Shown here: positions 21,145 through 30,886 of the stretch, one piece after another
Layout: each line of letters starts with the position of its first letter
Numbering within the stretch: position 1 is the first letter of the stretch
Assembly (NCBI GenBank): GCA_003215535.1
Contig: QCKG01000002.1
Span: 62,001-126,000 of the forward strand
From: Prochlorococcus sp. AG-409-L18
GTDB taxonomy: Bacteria; Cyanobacteriota; Cyanobacteriia; PCC-6307; Cyanobiaceae
Direction of reading: 5' to 3'
Length of the DNA stretch: 64,000 bases
Position numbers and translations under genes: made by a program
The notes under the pieces: generated by a model
Database searches by the model: none
Seen by the model: the letters and a program-made list of their open reading frames with translations, nothing else
What the model was told of the DNA's origin: nothing

Positions 21145-22061
21145 ATGCTTTTTTGAGACAAGCTGGCCTGTCGGACTTGTTTAGCGAGCCCGAAACGCCT
21201 TAAAAGTTTTATGTGTTGCCATGTCAGATCAAATTCAAACCATCTGAGTCCATGCCTGGCGCTTTGCGGAAAAGCGTGGTGGTTATTGTGCCAACCTTCT
21301 CCGAAGGATAGTAAGGCTACCCACCAACAATTTCTAGAAAGGTCCGGGCAGTCGAAGTTGCGGTATCCAAAGGTATGTGTGGCAGAATTTACAAACCAAG
21401 TGACGTGATAAACAACCACTAGCCTAAGAGGGATGGCCCAAAGAATCAGGCCTAGTCCACCTCCAGGGACTGAAGCCAGCTCACCTAGCCAAAATAAGCC
21501 TAATCCTAAAGGAATTTGTAGTAATAAGAACCAGTGATCTAACCAACAAAAAAATGGGTCAGATAGAAGATCTCCTGCGAGACGATCGCTATGTTGCAAT
21601 GCTGGTATTTCATGGAGCATCCATTCGCTATGACTCCACCAAAAACCTCTGCCTGCATCATGGTGATCGTTCGGCTGATCAGAAAATTTATGGTGATGCC
21701 TATGAAGAGCTACCCATTCAATAGGCCCGCTTTGGCAGGCAAGGGAACCCATGATTACAAGGACTCTTTCAACCCATCGTGGAGCTACAAAACTGCGATG
21801 AGCTACTAGTCGGTGTAGTCCAAGAGTAACTCCGAGAACGGTAATCCAATAAAGGATCAAAAATGCTGCAAGCCCTTGCCAACTCCAAAAACGTGGCAGT
21901 AGCGCAAATGTTGCAGCTACATGCAGTGCAAGCATAAAGCTTGTTGTACCCGCTCTAAATTTTCTTTGCGATGGTGGCAAAGGTGAGCGGGGAGCGATGA
22001 TCCCGGCTCTTAGGCGAAGCTCACGTGTGTTGGATGAAGTGGCCGGAATATTGGAAACCAA
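21141..22061 (-). CDS. Acyl-lipid fatty acid desaturase, copy 2 (Delta-9-like)
   Basis: Second membrane di-iron desaturase, 306 residues, with boxes HRLVAH (83-88), HRHHH (120-124) and HNNHH (258-262). It shares the overall layout and long stretches with copy 1 (GVTLG-HRL, WVxLHRHHH, FVNSATH versus LVNSATH, FGEGWHNNHHA), so the two are paralogues of fairly old divergence. Differences around the second box (KFSDQPNDHH against TFSDTDADHH) may reflect different substrates or positions. The ATG start at 22061 leaves a 118-base gap to the PLP-enzyme gene on the opposite strand. Confidence 0.92.
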   Translation of the reverse strand: MVSNIPATSSNTRELRLRAGIIAPRSPLPPSQRKFRAGTTSFMLALHVAATFALLPRFWSWQGLAAFLILYWITVLGVTLGLHRLVAHRSFVAPRWVERVLVIMGSLACQSGPIEWVALHRHHHKFSDQPNDHHDAGRGFWWSHSEWMLHEIPALQHSDRLAGDLLSDPFFCWLDHWFLLLQIPLGLGLFWLGELASVPGGGLGLILWAIPLRLVVVYHVTWFVNSATHTFGYRNFDCPDLSRNCWWVALLSFGEGWHNNHHAFPQSARHGLRWFEFDLTWQHIKLLRRFGLAKQVRQASLSQKSI

Positions 22062-22179
22062 GGTTTACTCCATGAGATTGCTAACACCGTTCTTTAAAGA
22101 TTGCAATTAGAGCGGATTTGGAATTAGATCAGTTAAAAGAAGAACCTAAAGGAACTGTAAACCTCACCTTGACCTTTTT

Positions 22180-23481
22180 GTGAAGAGCTTGAATCCAGGT
22201 CACATTGATGAAAAGTTTTTGGAGGCTTGGGCTGCTCAGCAAGTTGATTCTGTTGCGGAGAGGCTGCAACCTTTTGCTGATTTGCGCACCCAAGCTGTAG
22301 AGAAGCACTTAGAGAAGGTTTTGGATGCTTTTTCAGTAGAGAGAGTTGGAACACAGCATTTTGCTTCTTTGACTGGTTATGGGCATGGTGATCAAGGAAG
22401 AGCAGTTATAGATCGAGTCTTTGCAAGAGTTCTAAGTGCTGAAAAAGCGGCCGTAAGACTTCAGTTTGTTAGTGGGACTCATGCAATAGCAGCTGCTCTG
22501 TTTGGTGTTTTGCGTCCCGGTGATTGTTTGTTGTCAATTACTGGGAGACCTTATGACACTCTCCAAGAAGTGATTGGCTTAAGGAAATCTGATCAAGGCT
22601 CGTTAAGTGAGTTCGGTATTACTTATAAAGAAATACCGTTAACTAAGCGAGGTACAATAAATGTGGACTCGCTTGATCAAGCTCTGGAAGTTCCCAGGCG
22701 AATGATCTTTATTCAGCGAAGTTGTGGCTATACATGGAGACCTCCTTTGTCTATAGATTTAATAGGAGAGATTTGTCAAAGGATACACATTAAACAACCT
22801 GATTGTATTTGCTTCGTTGATAATTGCTATGGTGAGTTTGTAGAGACTAAAGAGCCTTTAGAAGTAGGTGCAGATTTAATTGCTGGCTCCTTGATTAAGA
22901 ATTTAGGAGGAACTATTACTCCTACAGGTGGATATGTGGCTGGTCGAGCTGATTTGGTAGAACAAGCATGCTTTCGCCTTACAGCCCCTGGAATTGGGAG
23001 TGAAGGTGGTACAGGGTTTGATTTGAATAGAATTATTTTGCAAGGATTGTTTCTTGCTCCTCAAATGGTTGCAGAGGCATTGATAGGAGCTGATCTTGTA
23101 GCAGGCGTTTTTGATCAGTTGGGGTTTCTAGTGCAACCATCTCTTGGGGCAATGAGGAGTGACCTGATTCAAGCTGTGCAGTTAAGAGATCCAGATGCAT
23201 TGAAAGTGGTTTGTAGAGCTTTTCAGCGTTCTTCTCCTATTGGTTCATATTTAGATCCTGTGCCTGCCTTGATGCCAGGTTATGACTCGCACTTGGTTAT
23301 GGCTGGTGGCACATTTATAGATGGCAGTACTAGTGAATTTTCTGCAGATGCCCCTTTAAGGCCTCCTTACAACATTTTTGTTCAAGGAGGAACGCATAGA
23401 GCTCATATAAAAATTGCTTTAAAACGGACATTGGTTGCTTTATGCAAAGCAGGTTTGGTAAAAATGCCTCAGACTGTGTGA
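22180..23481 (+). CDS. PLP-dependent lyase-like protein, aluminium-resistance family
   Basis: A 433-residue fold-type I PLP enzyme of the family often called methionine gamma-lyase or aluminium-resistance protein. The family signs are the N-terminal GTQHFASLTGYGHGDQGR (about 57-74), RLQFVSGTHAIAAALFGVLRPGD and the PLP-binding Lys in SLIKNLGG (K240), followed by ITPTGGYVAGR. The start is GTG at 22180. Its true reaction is unsettled in the family. It lies 20 bases upstream of gcvH, so it is probably transcribed with the glycine cleavage genes. Confidence 0.85.
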   Translation: MKSLNPGHIDEKFLEAWAAQQVDSVAERLQPFADLRTQAVEKHLEKVLDAFSVERVGTQHFASLTGYGHGDQGRAVIDRVFARVLSAEKAAVRLQFVSGTHAIAAALFGVLRPGDCLLSITGRPYDTLQEVIGLRKSDQGSLSEFGITYKEIPLTKRGTINVDSLDQALEVPRRMIFIQRSCGYTWRPPLSIDLIGEICQRIHIKQPDCICFVDNCYGEFVETKEPLEVGADLIAGSLIKNLGGTITPTGGYVAGRADLVEQACFRLTAPGIGSEGGTGFDLNRIILQGLFLAPQMVAEALIGADLVAGVFDQLGFLVQPSLGAMRSDLIQAVQLRDPDALKVVCRAFQRSSPIGSYLDPVPALMPGYDSHLVMAGGTFIDGSTSEFSADAPLRPPYNIFVQGGTHRAHIKIALKRTLVALCKAGLVKMPQTV

Positions 23482-23501
23482 GCTTTGCGTGGCCCAGTTT
23501 G

Positions 23502-23891
23502 ATGGCCTTTAATTTTCCTGATCAATTTCGATTTGCGGAGAGTCATGAATATGCTTTCTTCGATGGCGACCTGGTAAGGGTTGGTATTAGTGAATTTGCT
23601 GTTGATCAACTGGGAGACATAGTTTTCGTTGATCTTCCAGAAGTAGGGACTACCCTTCAAAGAGGCAAAAGCTTTGGCAGTGTGGAATCTGTAAAAGCTG
23701 TAGAGGACATGTATTCTCCCATCAGTGGGGAGGTGGTTAAATGCAATGAATCGGTTTTGTCGAGTCCTGAAGAGTTACAAAATGATCCACATGGTGAAGG
23801 TTGGCTGATGCTTATTAGGCCTTCAGAGACAGGAGATTTGAAGGAACTAATGGATGCAGCGACTTATTCGCGCAAAGTGAACTCTGATTGA
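23502..23891 (+). CDS. gcvH: Glycine cleavage system H protein
   Basis: Lipoyl carrier protein that shuttles the aminomethyl group from P to T protein. From the ATG at 23502 it is 129 residues and shows ESHEYAFF, VGISEFAVDQLGDIVFVDLP and the lipoylation site ESVKAVED with K65, plus YSPISGEV. The frame is open 20 codons further upstream, but that stretch overlaps the preceding gene and lacks similarity to the family, so I chose 23502. It follows the PLP-lyase gene by 20 bases and precedes gcvP by 70. Confidence 0.96.
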   Translation: MAFNFPDQFRFAESHEYAFFDGDLVRVGISEFAVDQLGDIVFVDLPEVGTTLQRGKSFGSVESVKAVEDMYSPISGEVVKCNESVLSSPEELQNDPHGEGWLMLIRPSETGDLKELMDAATYSRKVNSD

Positions 23892-23961
23892 TTCTGAGAT
23901 GTTTTGACAATTTGGGAGCACTTTTTTCTAAGGTTACTTTTGTTTTTACGGTTTTCTGAAC

Positions 23962-26883
23962 GTGCTTGACAATCAGCCCATGGAGGCATCAAGCATTGAT
24001 CAATCCGAGTTTCTTCAGCGTCATCTTGGCCCTACTCCTAAGGATCAAGAGCAGATGTTGAAAGCACTTGGTTATCCAGATCTGCAATCTTTTGTCTTAT
24101 CGGTCGTCCCTTCAGAAATTCTTGATAGGAATCCTCCATTGGGATTGTTACCTGAAGGTTGCAATGAAATTGATGCGCTGAAAGAACTATTGGTAATTGC
24201 TAGGAAAAATAAACAACACCGCTCGTTAATTGGATTGGGCTATCACGGCACAGTCATGCCAGCGGTTATTCAAAGGCATGTATTCGAAAACCCTGCATGG
24301 TATACAGCGTATACCCCATATCAGTCTGAGATTGCTCAAGGAAGGTTGGAAGCTTTGTTTAACTTTCAGACTTTGATTAGTGAACTCACTGGACTACCTA
24401 TTGCAAATGCTTCTTTGTTAGATGAGGCATCTGCTGCTGCTGAGGCAATGAGTTTGAGTTTTGGAGTTAGAAAAAACAATCAAGCCTTTCGCTTCTTAGT
24501 TGATAAAGATGTCCTTCCTCAAACTCTTTCTGTGCTTAGGACTCGTGCAGAACCTTTGGATCTAGTTGTAGAAATCGCTGAGCCATCAGATTTTCAATTA
24601 GACGAAACGGTTTTTGGTGTCTTTTTACAGTTGCCTGGATGTAGCGGTCGGTTGTGGGACCCAACTAATTCTATTGATTTAGCACATTCAGTGGGTGCAC
24701 TTGTGACCGTAGCCATTGATCCATTGGCTCAGGTATTGATGAAGCCAATTGGTGCTTTAGGAGCTGATATTGCTGTTGGCAGTGCTCAACGTTTTGGAGT
24801 GCCAATGGGCTTTGGTGGGCCTCATGCAGCTTTTTTCTCAACGCGCGAGGCTTTTAAGAGGCAGATTCCTGGGCGCTTAGTAGGGCAATCAATTGATTCT
24901 GAAGGTTCCCTTGCTCTTCGCTTGGCCTTGCAAACTCGTGAACAACATATTCGAAGGGATAAAGCGACTAGCAATATATGCACTGCTCAAGTTTTACTTG
25001 CAGTGATTGCTTCCTTTTATGCTGTACATCATGGGCCTCAAGGGCTGGAAAAAATTGCCCTTAAAATTGTTAATTTACGGAAAAGACTCGAACAAGACTT
25101 GATTAAACTTGGCTACCCTTTTAAGACATCTTCTTGCTTTGATAGCATTGAAGTCTATTGTTTAGAAGCGCCTGAAGTCCATAGATTATCTAATTTGGAA
25201 GGATTTAATTTTCGCATACTCCCTTTAGGCTCTTCGCCAGAAAAAGCAAAAGGTTTTGGCATTACTTTTGATGAACTTAGTACAGATAAGGAGTTGGATA
25301 AGCTTCACCAAATCTTAGCTAAAGCAATAGGTAAAGCCGATCAAAAATTGGCTGATTTGGATATTGAGAGGTTAGAACCATTACCTGGAATTCCTTTAAG
25401 ATCTGGGCTTTGGTTGGAACAACCTGCCTTTAATTCATATCGAAGTGAAACTGAGATTTTGCGGTATATAAATCAACTAGCAAATCGAGATTTTTCATTA
25501 GTACATGGAATGATCCCTTTGGGTAGCTGCACGATGAAACTGAATTCAGCAGCTGAACTTGTCCCGATTAGTTGGAATGAATTCTCATCACTCCATCCTT
25601 TTATTCCGAATGAACAGTCAGATGGCTATAAGCATTTAGTTAATGATTTGCAGAATTGGTTAAGTGCAATTACCGGATTTGCTGGTGTTTCTCTGCAGCC
25701 CAATGCAGGGTCTCAAGGTGAATTGGCAGGACTCCTAGTCATTCGAGCATGGCACAAAGATTGTGGTAATCAACATAGAAATATTTGCTTGATTCCTACT
25801 AGCGCTCATGGTACGAATCCTGCTAGTTCTGTTATGGCTGGCTTGCGAGTCGTTTCAGTTGAGTGTGATGATCAGGGAAACATTGACTTGGATGATTTAA
25901 GGAAAAAAGTTGTAGAGAATTCTTCAGAATTGGCGGCTTTGATGGTTACTTACCCTTCAACACATGGTGTCTTTGAACCAAATATTTGTGAGATATGTGA
26001 ATTAGTTCATTTGCATGGTGGACAGGTCTATTTGGATGGTGCAAATCTCAATGCTCAGGTTGGTCTATGTAGACCTGGTTTGTATGGGGCTGATGTTTGT
26101 CATTTGAATCTTCATAAGACTTTCTGTATTCCCCATGGGGGAGGCGGCCCTGGAATTGGTCCAATTGCTGTTGCATCTCATCTATTGCCTTTTCTTCCTG
26201 GACATCCACTTTCGGCAAATGTGGGGGGCAAAAATGCGATTGGGTCTGTTTCAGCGGCACCTTTTGGGAGTGCTGGAATTTTGGCTATTAGTTGGATGTA
26301 TATACGTATGATGGGCGCAACTGGTTTGCGGAAAGCGAGTTCTGTAGCTCTGCTTTCAGCGAATTACATCGCTCATGTTTTAGACCCTTATTACCCAGTT
26401 TTGTTTCGAGGGCTTAATGGTTTAGTTGCCCATGAGTGCATTTTGGACTTACGACCAATTAAGAAGAAGACCGGTATTTCTGTAGATGATATTGCTAAGA
26501 GATTGATGGATTATGGCTTTCATGCGCCAACTGTTAGTTGGCCAGTTGCAGGAACATTGATGGTTGAGCCGACTGAAAGTGAGAGTTTTGAGGAAATCAA
26601 TCGATTCTGTGAAGCGATGATTGCAATTTCCCAAGAAGTGAAGGCCGTAGAACGTGGTCACATTGATTCGCTAAATAATCCTTTGCGTTGTTCTCCTCAT
26701 ACCTTAAGAGCAGTGACGAGTGAGGTTTGGGATCGACCTTATTCTCGTCAGCAAGCTGCTTTCCCGTTGCCAGGTCAATTGAAATGGAAGTTTTGGCCAG
26801 CAGTTGCTCGGATAGACAATGCTTATGGGGATAGGAATTTGGTTTGCACTTGCTCGACTTTTGAAGAAGTAATCGATGATTAA
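23962..26883 (+). CDS. gcvP: Glycine dehydrogenase (decarboxylating), P protein
   Basis: PLP-dependent subunit that decarboxylates glycine and loads the aminomethyl group onto H protein; important for photorespiratory glycine. It is the single-chain (fused alpha-beta) type, 973 residues. Visible signatures are [54 protein letters not shown] and the PLP lysine K719 in [17 protein letters not shown]. The start is GTG at 23962, or ATG at 23980, which gives MEASSIDQ. The upstream gene is gcvH. Confidence 0.97.
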   Translation: MLDNQPMEASSIDQSEFLQRHLGPTPKDQEQMLKALGYPDLQSFVLSVVPSEILDRNPPLGLLPEGCNEIDALKELLVIARKNKQHRSLIGLGYHGTVMPAVIQRHVFENPAWYTAYTPYQSEIAQGRLEALFNFQTLISELTGLPIANASLLDEASAAAEAMSLSFGVRKNNQAFRFLVDKDVLPQTLSVLRTRAEPLDLVVEIAEPSDFQLDETVFGVFLQLPGCSGRLWDPTNSIDLAHSVGALVTVAIDPLAQVLMKPIGALGADIAVGSAQRFGVPMGFGGPHAAFFSTREAFKRQIPGRLVGQSIDSEGSLALRLALQTREQHIRRDKATSNICTAQVLLAVIASFYAVHHGPQGLEKIALKIVNLRKRLEQDLIKLGYPFKTSSCFDSIEVYCLEAPEVHRLSNLEGFNFRILPLGSSPEKAKGFGITFDELSTDKELDKLHQILAKAIGKADQKLADLDIERLEPLPGIPLRSGLWLEQPAFNSYRSETEILRYINQLANRDFSLVHGMIPLGSCTMKLNSAAELVPISWNEFSSLHPFIPNEQSDGYKHLVNDLQNWLSAITGFAGVSLQPNAGSQGELAGLLVIRAWHKDCGNQHRNICLIPTSAHGTNPASSVMAGLRVVSVECDDQGNIDLDDLRKKVVENSSELAALMVTYPSTHGVFEPNICEICELVHLHGGQVYLDGANLNAQVGLCRPGLYGADVCHLNLHKTFCIPHGGGGPGIGPIAVASHLLPFLPGHPLSANVGGKNAIGSVSAAPFGSAGILAISWMYIRMMGATGLRKASSVALLSANYIAHVLDPYYPVLFRGLNGLVAHECILDLRPIKKKTGISVDDIAKRLMDYGFHAPTVSWPVAGTLMVEPTESESFEEINRFCEAMIAISQEVKAVERGHIDSLNNPLRCSPHTLRAVTSEVWDRPYSRQQAAFPLPGQLKWKFWPAVARIDNAYGDRNLVCTCSTFEEVIDD

Positions 26884-27022
26884 GTGGTTTTTGCCTCTGG
26901 TCGAAATGGCATTTAGTAGTTAAATTTTCATCGAAAACCGAATTTTTAGTTTTCATTTCGTTGCCTTAAGGATTATTTTCACTATCCTTTACCGCAACGG
27001 TTCTCAATTCCTGGGGGAAAGG

Positions 27023-27283
27023 ATGGATAGAGAAACCACCTTGAATCAGTCTCAAAAACCTTTGTCAAAAGACAATCTGAAATTGCCTTTATTCTCAGAA
27101 GGCTTGGATTCGGTCCTAAGTAGTGGCCAGTCTTTAAGGGTTGATGGAACAAATGTTGTTCGTGTTCCTTTTGGAATCCGTCAGCCTCGCAAGAAGCGTC
27201 CTATCAAGCCAGAAAGATTGGCAACGCTTGTTTTGCCTTTTCAGCCATTGGGTTCACCTACGCCACCCCCTCAAGCGGCCTGA
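27023..27283 (+). CDS. Small protein of unknown function
   Basis: An 86-residue protein with a basic central segment (GIRQPRKKRPIKPERLATL) and a proline-rich tail (GSPTPPPQAA); no domain is recognised. The ATG at 27023 is preceded by a G-rich stretch (GGGGGAAAGG) that could act as a ribosome-binding site. Its stop is 7 bases from the convergent sqdX stop. The 139-base gap after gcvP gives it its own likely promoter. Similar short proteins seem common in picocyanobacteria, but that is memory, not evidence. Confidence 0.62.
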   Translation: MDRETTLNQSQKPLSKDNLKLPLFSEGLDSVLSSGQSLRVDGTNVVRVPFGIRQPRKKRPIKPERLATLVLPFQPLGSPTPPPQAA

Positions 27284-27290
27284 TTGATGA

Positions 27291-28439
27291 TTAGGCGGCT
27301 ATTCCGGGTGCTTCTTTTTTAAGGATTTCACGGTAATAACCTCTTAGCTGTTTTGTTGCGCTAGCCCAGCCCCAGCGTTCAGCTTCTTCGCGAGCGGCTT
27401 TGCGCATACCTTGACGTTGAAGATCATTCCCTAGCAATCTTTGTGTGGCAAATATCAAGCTTTCTGCTCCATCATTCGTCCCATCAGGGTCATAAAGGCA
27501 ACCATTTTCCCCATCCGTAATGATATCTGGGATTCCACCTCTGTTAGCACCTACAACAGGGCATCCTGCTGCCATTGCCTCTAAGAGCACTAGTCCAAGT
27601 GTTTCAGTGCTTGAGGGGAAAAGGAATGCATCTCCACTGGCATAAGCACTTGCTAGTTCTTCGCCGCACAAGTAACCCACAAAAGTGGTGGCTGTGTTTT
27701 CGAATGTTTTTTCTAACTGTTGACGGTGAGGTCCATCTCCCACTAAAGCTAAGCGTGCTTGAGGTAATGCATCGAGAACAGGTTTGATTCGTTCAATTTG
27801 CTTTTCAGCTGAAAGTCGCCCCACATAAATTAATAGAGCTCCTTGATCGTCATATTCCCCTAAGAGGCGACGGCGCATTTCATCGCTACGTAACTCTGGC
27901 CGAAAGGCCTCAGTATCTACCCCTCTTTGCCAGAGGGCGGTGTTTTGGATTCCTTTTTCGCTCAATTCGCTGACCATTGCTGTGGAGGTACATAGATTCA
28001 GAATTGCCTGATTGTGGGCAGCTTTAAGAAGTTCCCAAAGTAATGGCTCTAACATGCCCATCCCATAGTGTTCGAGATATTTAGGCAGGTGTGTGTGATA
28101 GCTAGCCATAAGAGGGATGCCATTTGTTTTGGCAAGCCAGATCCCTCCAAGACCAAGCACTGCAGGATTAACTACGTGAATTAAATCTGGATGAAAGTTG
28201 TCCAAAGTGTCATAGACAGCAGGTCCAGGAAGCCCAAGTTTCAGCTCTGGATACAAAGGCAAAGGCATTGCTGGAACCCCTACAACTTTGGCTCCCATGT
28301 AATGACTAGGTCCTCCTTCTGGGCAAAAAACAACAACTTCATCGCCTGCATCAATTAGGTGTGGAATTGTTTTTGTGAGTCGAGTGACGATTCCATCCAC
28401 TTTTGGAAGGAATGTCTCGGTAAAAAAAGCAATCTTCAC
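27291..28439 (-). CDS. sqdX: Sulfoquinovosyltransferase SqdX (sulfolipid synthase)
   Basis: GT4-type glycosyltransferase that moves sulfoquinovose from UDP-sulfoquinovose to diacylglycerol, the last step to sulfolipid (SQDG) in thylakoid membranes. It begins KIAFFTETFLPKVDGIVTRL and has the central IYVGRLSAEKQIERI and the donor-site motif FPSSTETLGLVLLEAMAAG with the E-x7-E glutamates. The frame is open to 28541, but the family N-terminus begins at the GTG codon at 28437-28439, giving 382 residues and avoiding overlap with sqdB. It is 26 bases downstream of sqdB. Confidence 0.94.
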   Translation of the reverse strand: MKIAFFTETFLPKVDGIVTRLTKTIPHLIDAGDEVVVFCPEGGPSHYMGAKVVGVPAMPLPLYPELKLGLPGPAVYDTLDNFHPDLIHVVNPAVLGLGGIWLAKTNGIPLMASYHTHLPKYLEHYGMGMLEPLLWELLKAAHNQAILNLCTSTAMVSELSEKGIQNTALWQRGVDTEAFRPELRSDEMRRRLLGEYDDQGALLIYVGRLSAEKQIERIKPVLDALPQARLALVGDGPHRQQLEKTFENTATTFVGYLCGEELASAYASGDAFLFPSSTETLGLVLLEAMAAGCPVVGANRGGIPDIITDGENGCLYDPDGTNDGAESLIFATQRLLGNDLQRQGMRKAAREEAERWGWASATKQLRGYYREILKKEAPGIAA

Positions 28440-28465
28440 GAGATTAATAGTGCTTTGAAGAGTCT

Positions 28466-29662
28466 TTATGAAGTCTTTGTGATGGCATCTGCCTGGGTTG
28501 ATGTCCACGCAGATACACAAGGGATACGGCTGTGGTCGCAACGGTTCGCATAGCGACGAGCGACATCAACTACTTCCGCCAGGAGTCCATCATCGAGGGT
28601 AGTTGGCTTGAGACCTAGTTCAATAAAGCAACGGTTATCAACTATGAGATCGTTTTCTACGGCTTCATTCCTTGGATTTGGAAGGTAGTTAAGTTTTGCC
28701 CCTGTCAGCTCAGCAACTTTCTTAGCCAGTTCACCGACTTGGTGACTTTCAGTCATTTGGTTGAATATCTTGACTCGTTCGCCTTGCTCGGGAGGGTTTT
28801 CGAGAGCAAGTTGGACGCAACGGACAGAATCCCGGATATGTATGAATGCTCTGGTCTGTCCCCCCGTCCCATGGACTGTGAGCGGGTATCCGATCGCAGC
28901 TTGCATAAGAAACCTATTTAAGACAGTCCCATAGTCACCGTCATAATCAAAGCGATTGGTTAAACGGGGGTCTCTACTTGTGGCATCAGTATTTGTGCCC
29001 CAGACAATCCCTTGGTGTAGGTCAGTTATGCGAATCTTGTCATTCTTGTTGTAGTACAGAAACAACAGTTGATCGAGCGTCTTTGTCATGTGATAGACGC
29101 TTCCAGGACTTGCAGGATGAAGAATCTCCTCTTCGAAACGGCTGCCATCTGGTTGGGGTACTTCTACTTTCAGATACCCCTCTGGAATAGTTGCACCTCG
29201 ATGAGATCCATAGCCATAGACCCCCATGGTTCCAAGGTGGACGATATGGATGTCTAGGCCACTTTCAACAATTGCTGCAAGCAAATTATGAGTACCGTTG
29301 ACGTTGTTGTCGACGGTATAGCGCTTTGTAGCACTGCTCTTCATGGAATAAGGAGCAGCTCTTTGCTCGGCAAAATGGACTACTGAATCCGGTTTCTCCT
29401 CGAGGAGTAAATCCAGAAGTCTCTGGTATTGATGCGCAATATCCATTTGGATGAAGCGCATTCCTACCCCACCAGTTTCTTCCCAGGCCTTGAGCCTGTC
29501 TCCGATACTCGAGATCGGAGTGAGGGACTCCACTTCGAGGTCAATATCGATTTTCCGACGACTGAGGTTGTCCACAATTAGTACATTGTGACCTTGGTCT
29601 GCCAAGTTCACAGCACAAGGCCAACCACAGAAGCCGTCACCGCCAAGAACGAGAACTTTCAC
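28466..29662 (-). CDS. sqdB: UDP-sulfoquinovose synthase SqdB
   Basis: Short-chain dehydrogenase-type enzyme that converts UDP-glucose and sulfite to UDP-sulfoquinovose. The NAD-binding motif GGDGFCGWP is at 7-15, the catalytic Thr is in HLGTMGVYG (T145) and the Tyr-x3-Lys pair is in VYHMTK (Y190, K194). The 398-residue length is right for the family. It is the upstream partner of sqdX, forming a compact sulfolipid unit. Confidence 0.97.
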   Translation of the reverse strand: MKVLVLGGDGFCGWPCAVNLADQGHNVLIVDNLSRRKIDIDLEVESLTPISSIGDRLKAWEETGGVGMRFIQMDIAHQYQRLLDLLLEEKPDSVVHFAEQRAAPYSMKSSATKRYTVDNNVNGTHNLLAAIVESGLDIHIVHLGTMGVYGYGSHRGATIPEGYLKVEVPQPDGSRFEEEILHPASPGSVYHMTKTLDQLLFLYYNKNDKIRITDLHQGIVWGTNTDATSRDPRLTNRFDYDGDYGTVLNRFLMQAAIGYPLTVHGTGGQTRAFIHIRDSVRCVQLALENPPEQGERVKIFNQMTESHQVGELAKKVAELTGAKLNYLPNPRNEAVENDLIVDNRCFIELGLKPTTLDDGLLAEVVDVARRYANRCDHSRIPCVSAWTSTQADAITKTS

Positions 29663-29721
29663 CCAAAACTCCTGCAGGAAAGAGCTATTCGCTCAGTTTA
29701 GGCAAGCTACTACAGGGGTTT

Positions 29722-29889
29722 TTAGCTAATGGTCACAGTGAAAGCAATTAAGCACCCAATAACTAGTGCGCTACCAATGATTAACAAGCGAAATTTCTTG
29801 TTTTGACCAGCTTCTTTCTCAATGACCTCCATAGCGGGCTCTTTACCAAAGGCATTTAGCCGTCCGCCATCTTCTCGAATAATGGACAT
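29722..29889 (-). CDS. Psb34-like (ssl1498-family) small membrane protein
   Basis: A 55-residue protein too short for routine ORF lists. The N-terminus is REDGGRLNAFGKEPAMEV (5-22), then a charged linker, then one hydrophobic helix (about 34-53) and a short tail. The GGRLNxFxxEP arm before a single membrane helix matches what I recall of the ssl1498 family, named Psb34, which binds CP47 in photosystem II assembly intermediates; this is memory and not certain. The ATG is at 29887-29889. It lies between thiG and sqdB on the minus strand, 59 bases before sqdB. Confidence 0.7.
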   Translation of the reverse strand: MSIIREDGGRLNAFGKEPAMEVIEKEAGQNKKFRLLIIGSALVIGCLIAFTVTIS

Positions 29890-29963
29890 GGACGTTCTTC
29901 ATCTCGGCGGACCTTATGGATTAGATCGAATGCAGGATTGATTCCGTTACTTTCCGTTACGCT

Positions 29964-30827
29964 TTACACCTTGTCATGATTGTTTTTAGAAACAATTCCA
30001 AGTCTTGGCGAACTTGGAGATGCTGCTAAACGTTCAGGGATGCGACCTGCGAGAAAGGCCTTCCGTCCAGCCTGTACGGCCTTACACATAGCTTCAGCCA
30101 TTTCAGGGGGTTTATTAGCTAAAGCAATTGCGCTATTGATTAGAACCGCATCTGCGCCCATCTCCATTGCTTGAGCTGCTTCGCTGGGTACTCCGATTCC
30201 TGCATCAACCACAACAGGAATTTTCGAGTTTTCAATAATCAACGAAATATTTGCTGCATTCCTTATCCCTTGTCCAGAACCTATGGGAGAACCAAGAGGC
30301 ATCACGGTTGCACAACCTACTTCTTCTAATCTTTTGGCGAGTAAAGGGTCTGCATTTATATACGGCAGAACTGTAAAGCCATCTTGGACGAGTTTTTCTG
30401 CTGCTTCTAACGTGCCTATTGGATCAGGCAAGAGATGACGTTGATCGGGAATAACCTCAAGTTTGATGAAATTGTTGTTTTCTTGTCCTGCAACTTTTGC
30501 AAGTTCACGGCCAAGTTTTGCTACCCGAATTGCTTCTGAAGCATTTGTTGATCCTGCTGTATTGGGAAGCATCCATAATTTGGACCAGTCAATTGCTTCC
30601 ATTAGTCCCTTATGGCCCGATGCGATTTCTTGGACTCTTCTAACTGCAACAGTTACGATTTCGCATTCTGAGCGAATAAGACTTTGTTTCATTGCTTCTA
30701 AGCTTTGAAATTTGCCAGTGCCTGTGAAGAGACGACTCTGAAAGGTTTTGTCTCCGATTTTGAGTAGATCAGTTGAATTGGGCATCTCAATATCTGAATA
30801 GTGCTTTTGAATCTGTGGAGAACTCAT
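29964..30827 (-). CDS. thiG: Thiazole synthase ThiG
   Basis: Forms the thiazole phosphate moiety of thiamine from 1-deoxyxylulose 5-phosphate, the ThiS thiocarboxylate and dehydroglycine. The TIM-barrel family motifs are [10 protein letters not shown] (31-40), VTVAVRR (58-64), the Schiff-base Lys in IKLEVIPD (K122), [19 protein letters not shown] and [24 protein letters not shown]. The 287-residue length includes a short N-terminal extension; the ATG at codon 15 (MPNSTD) is an alternative start. Confidence 0.96.
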   Translation of the reverse strand: MSSPQIQKHYSDIEMPNSTDLLKIGDKTFQSRLFTGTGKFQSLEAMKQSLIRSECEIVTVAVRRVQEIASGHKGLMEAIDWSKLWMLPNTAGSTNASEAIRVAKLGRELAKVAGQENNNFIKLEVIPDQRHLLPDPIGTLEAAEKLVQDGFTVLPYINADPLLAKRLEEVGCATVMPLGSPIGSGQGIRNAANISLIIENSKIPVVVDAGIGVPSEAAQAMEMGADAVLINSAIALANKPPEMAEAMCKAVQAGRKAFLAGRIPERLAASPSSPRLGIVSKNNHDKV

Positions 30828-30886
30828 TGCAGAGGTCTCTTGAAGACTTAATTGCCTTTAGCGTGTTCCCATCATCTAGGGGGTAA

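Noticed and set aside
26597-26956. 119-codon minus-strand frame at the gcvP 3' end
   Set aside because: It lies within the well-supported gcvP coding strand, has no recognisable domain and no promoter or neighbour support.
28440-28541. Extra N-terminal stretch of SqdX from an upstream ATG
   Set aside because: It would add 34 residues unlike the family and overlap sqdB by 76 bases; the GTG at 28437-28439 gives the usual N-terminus.
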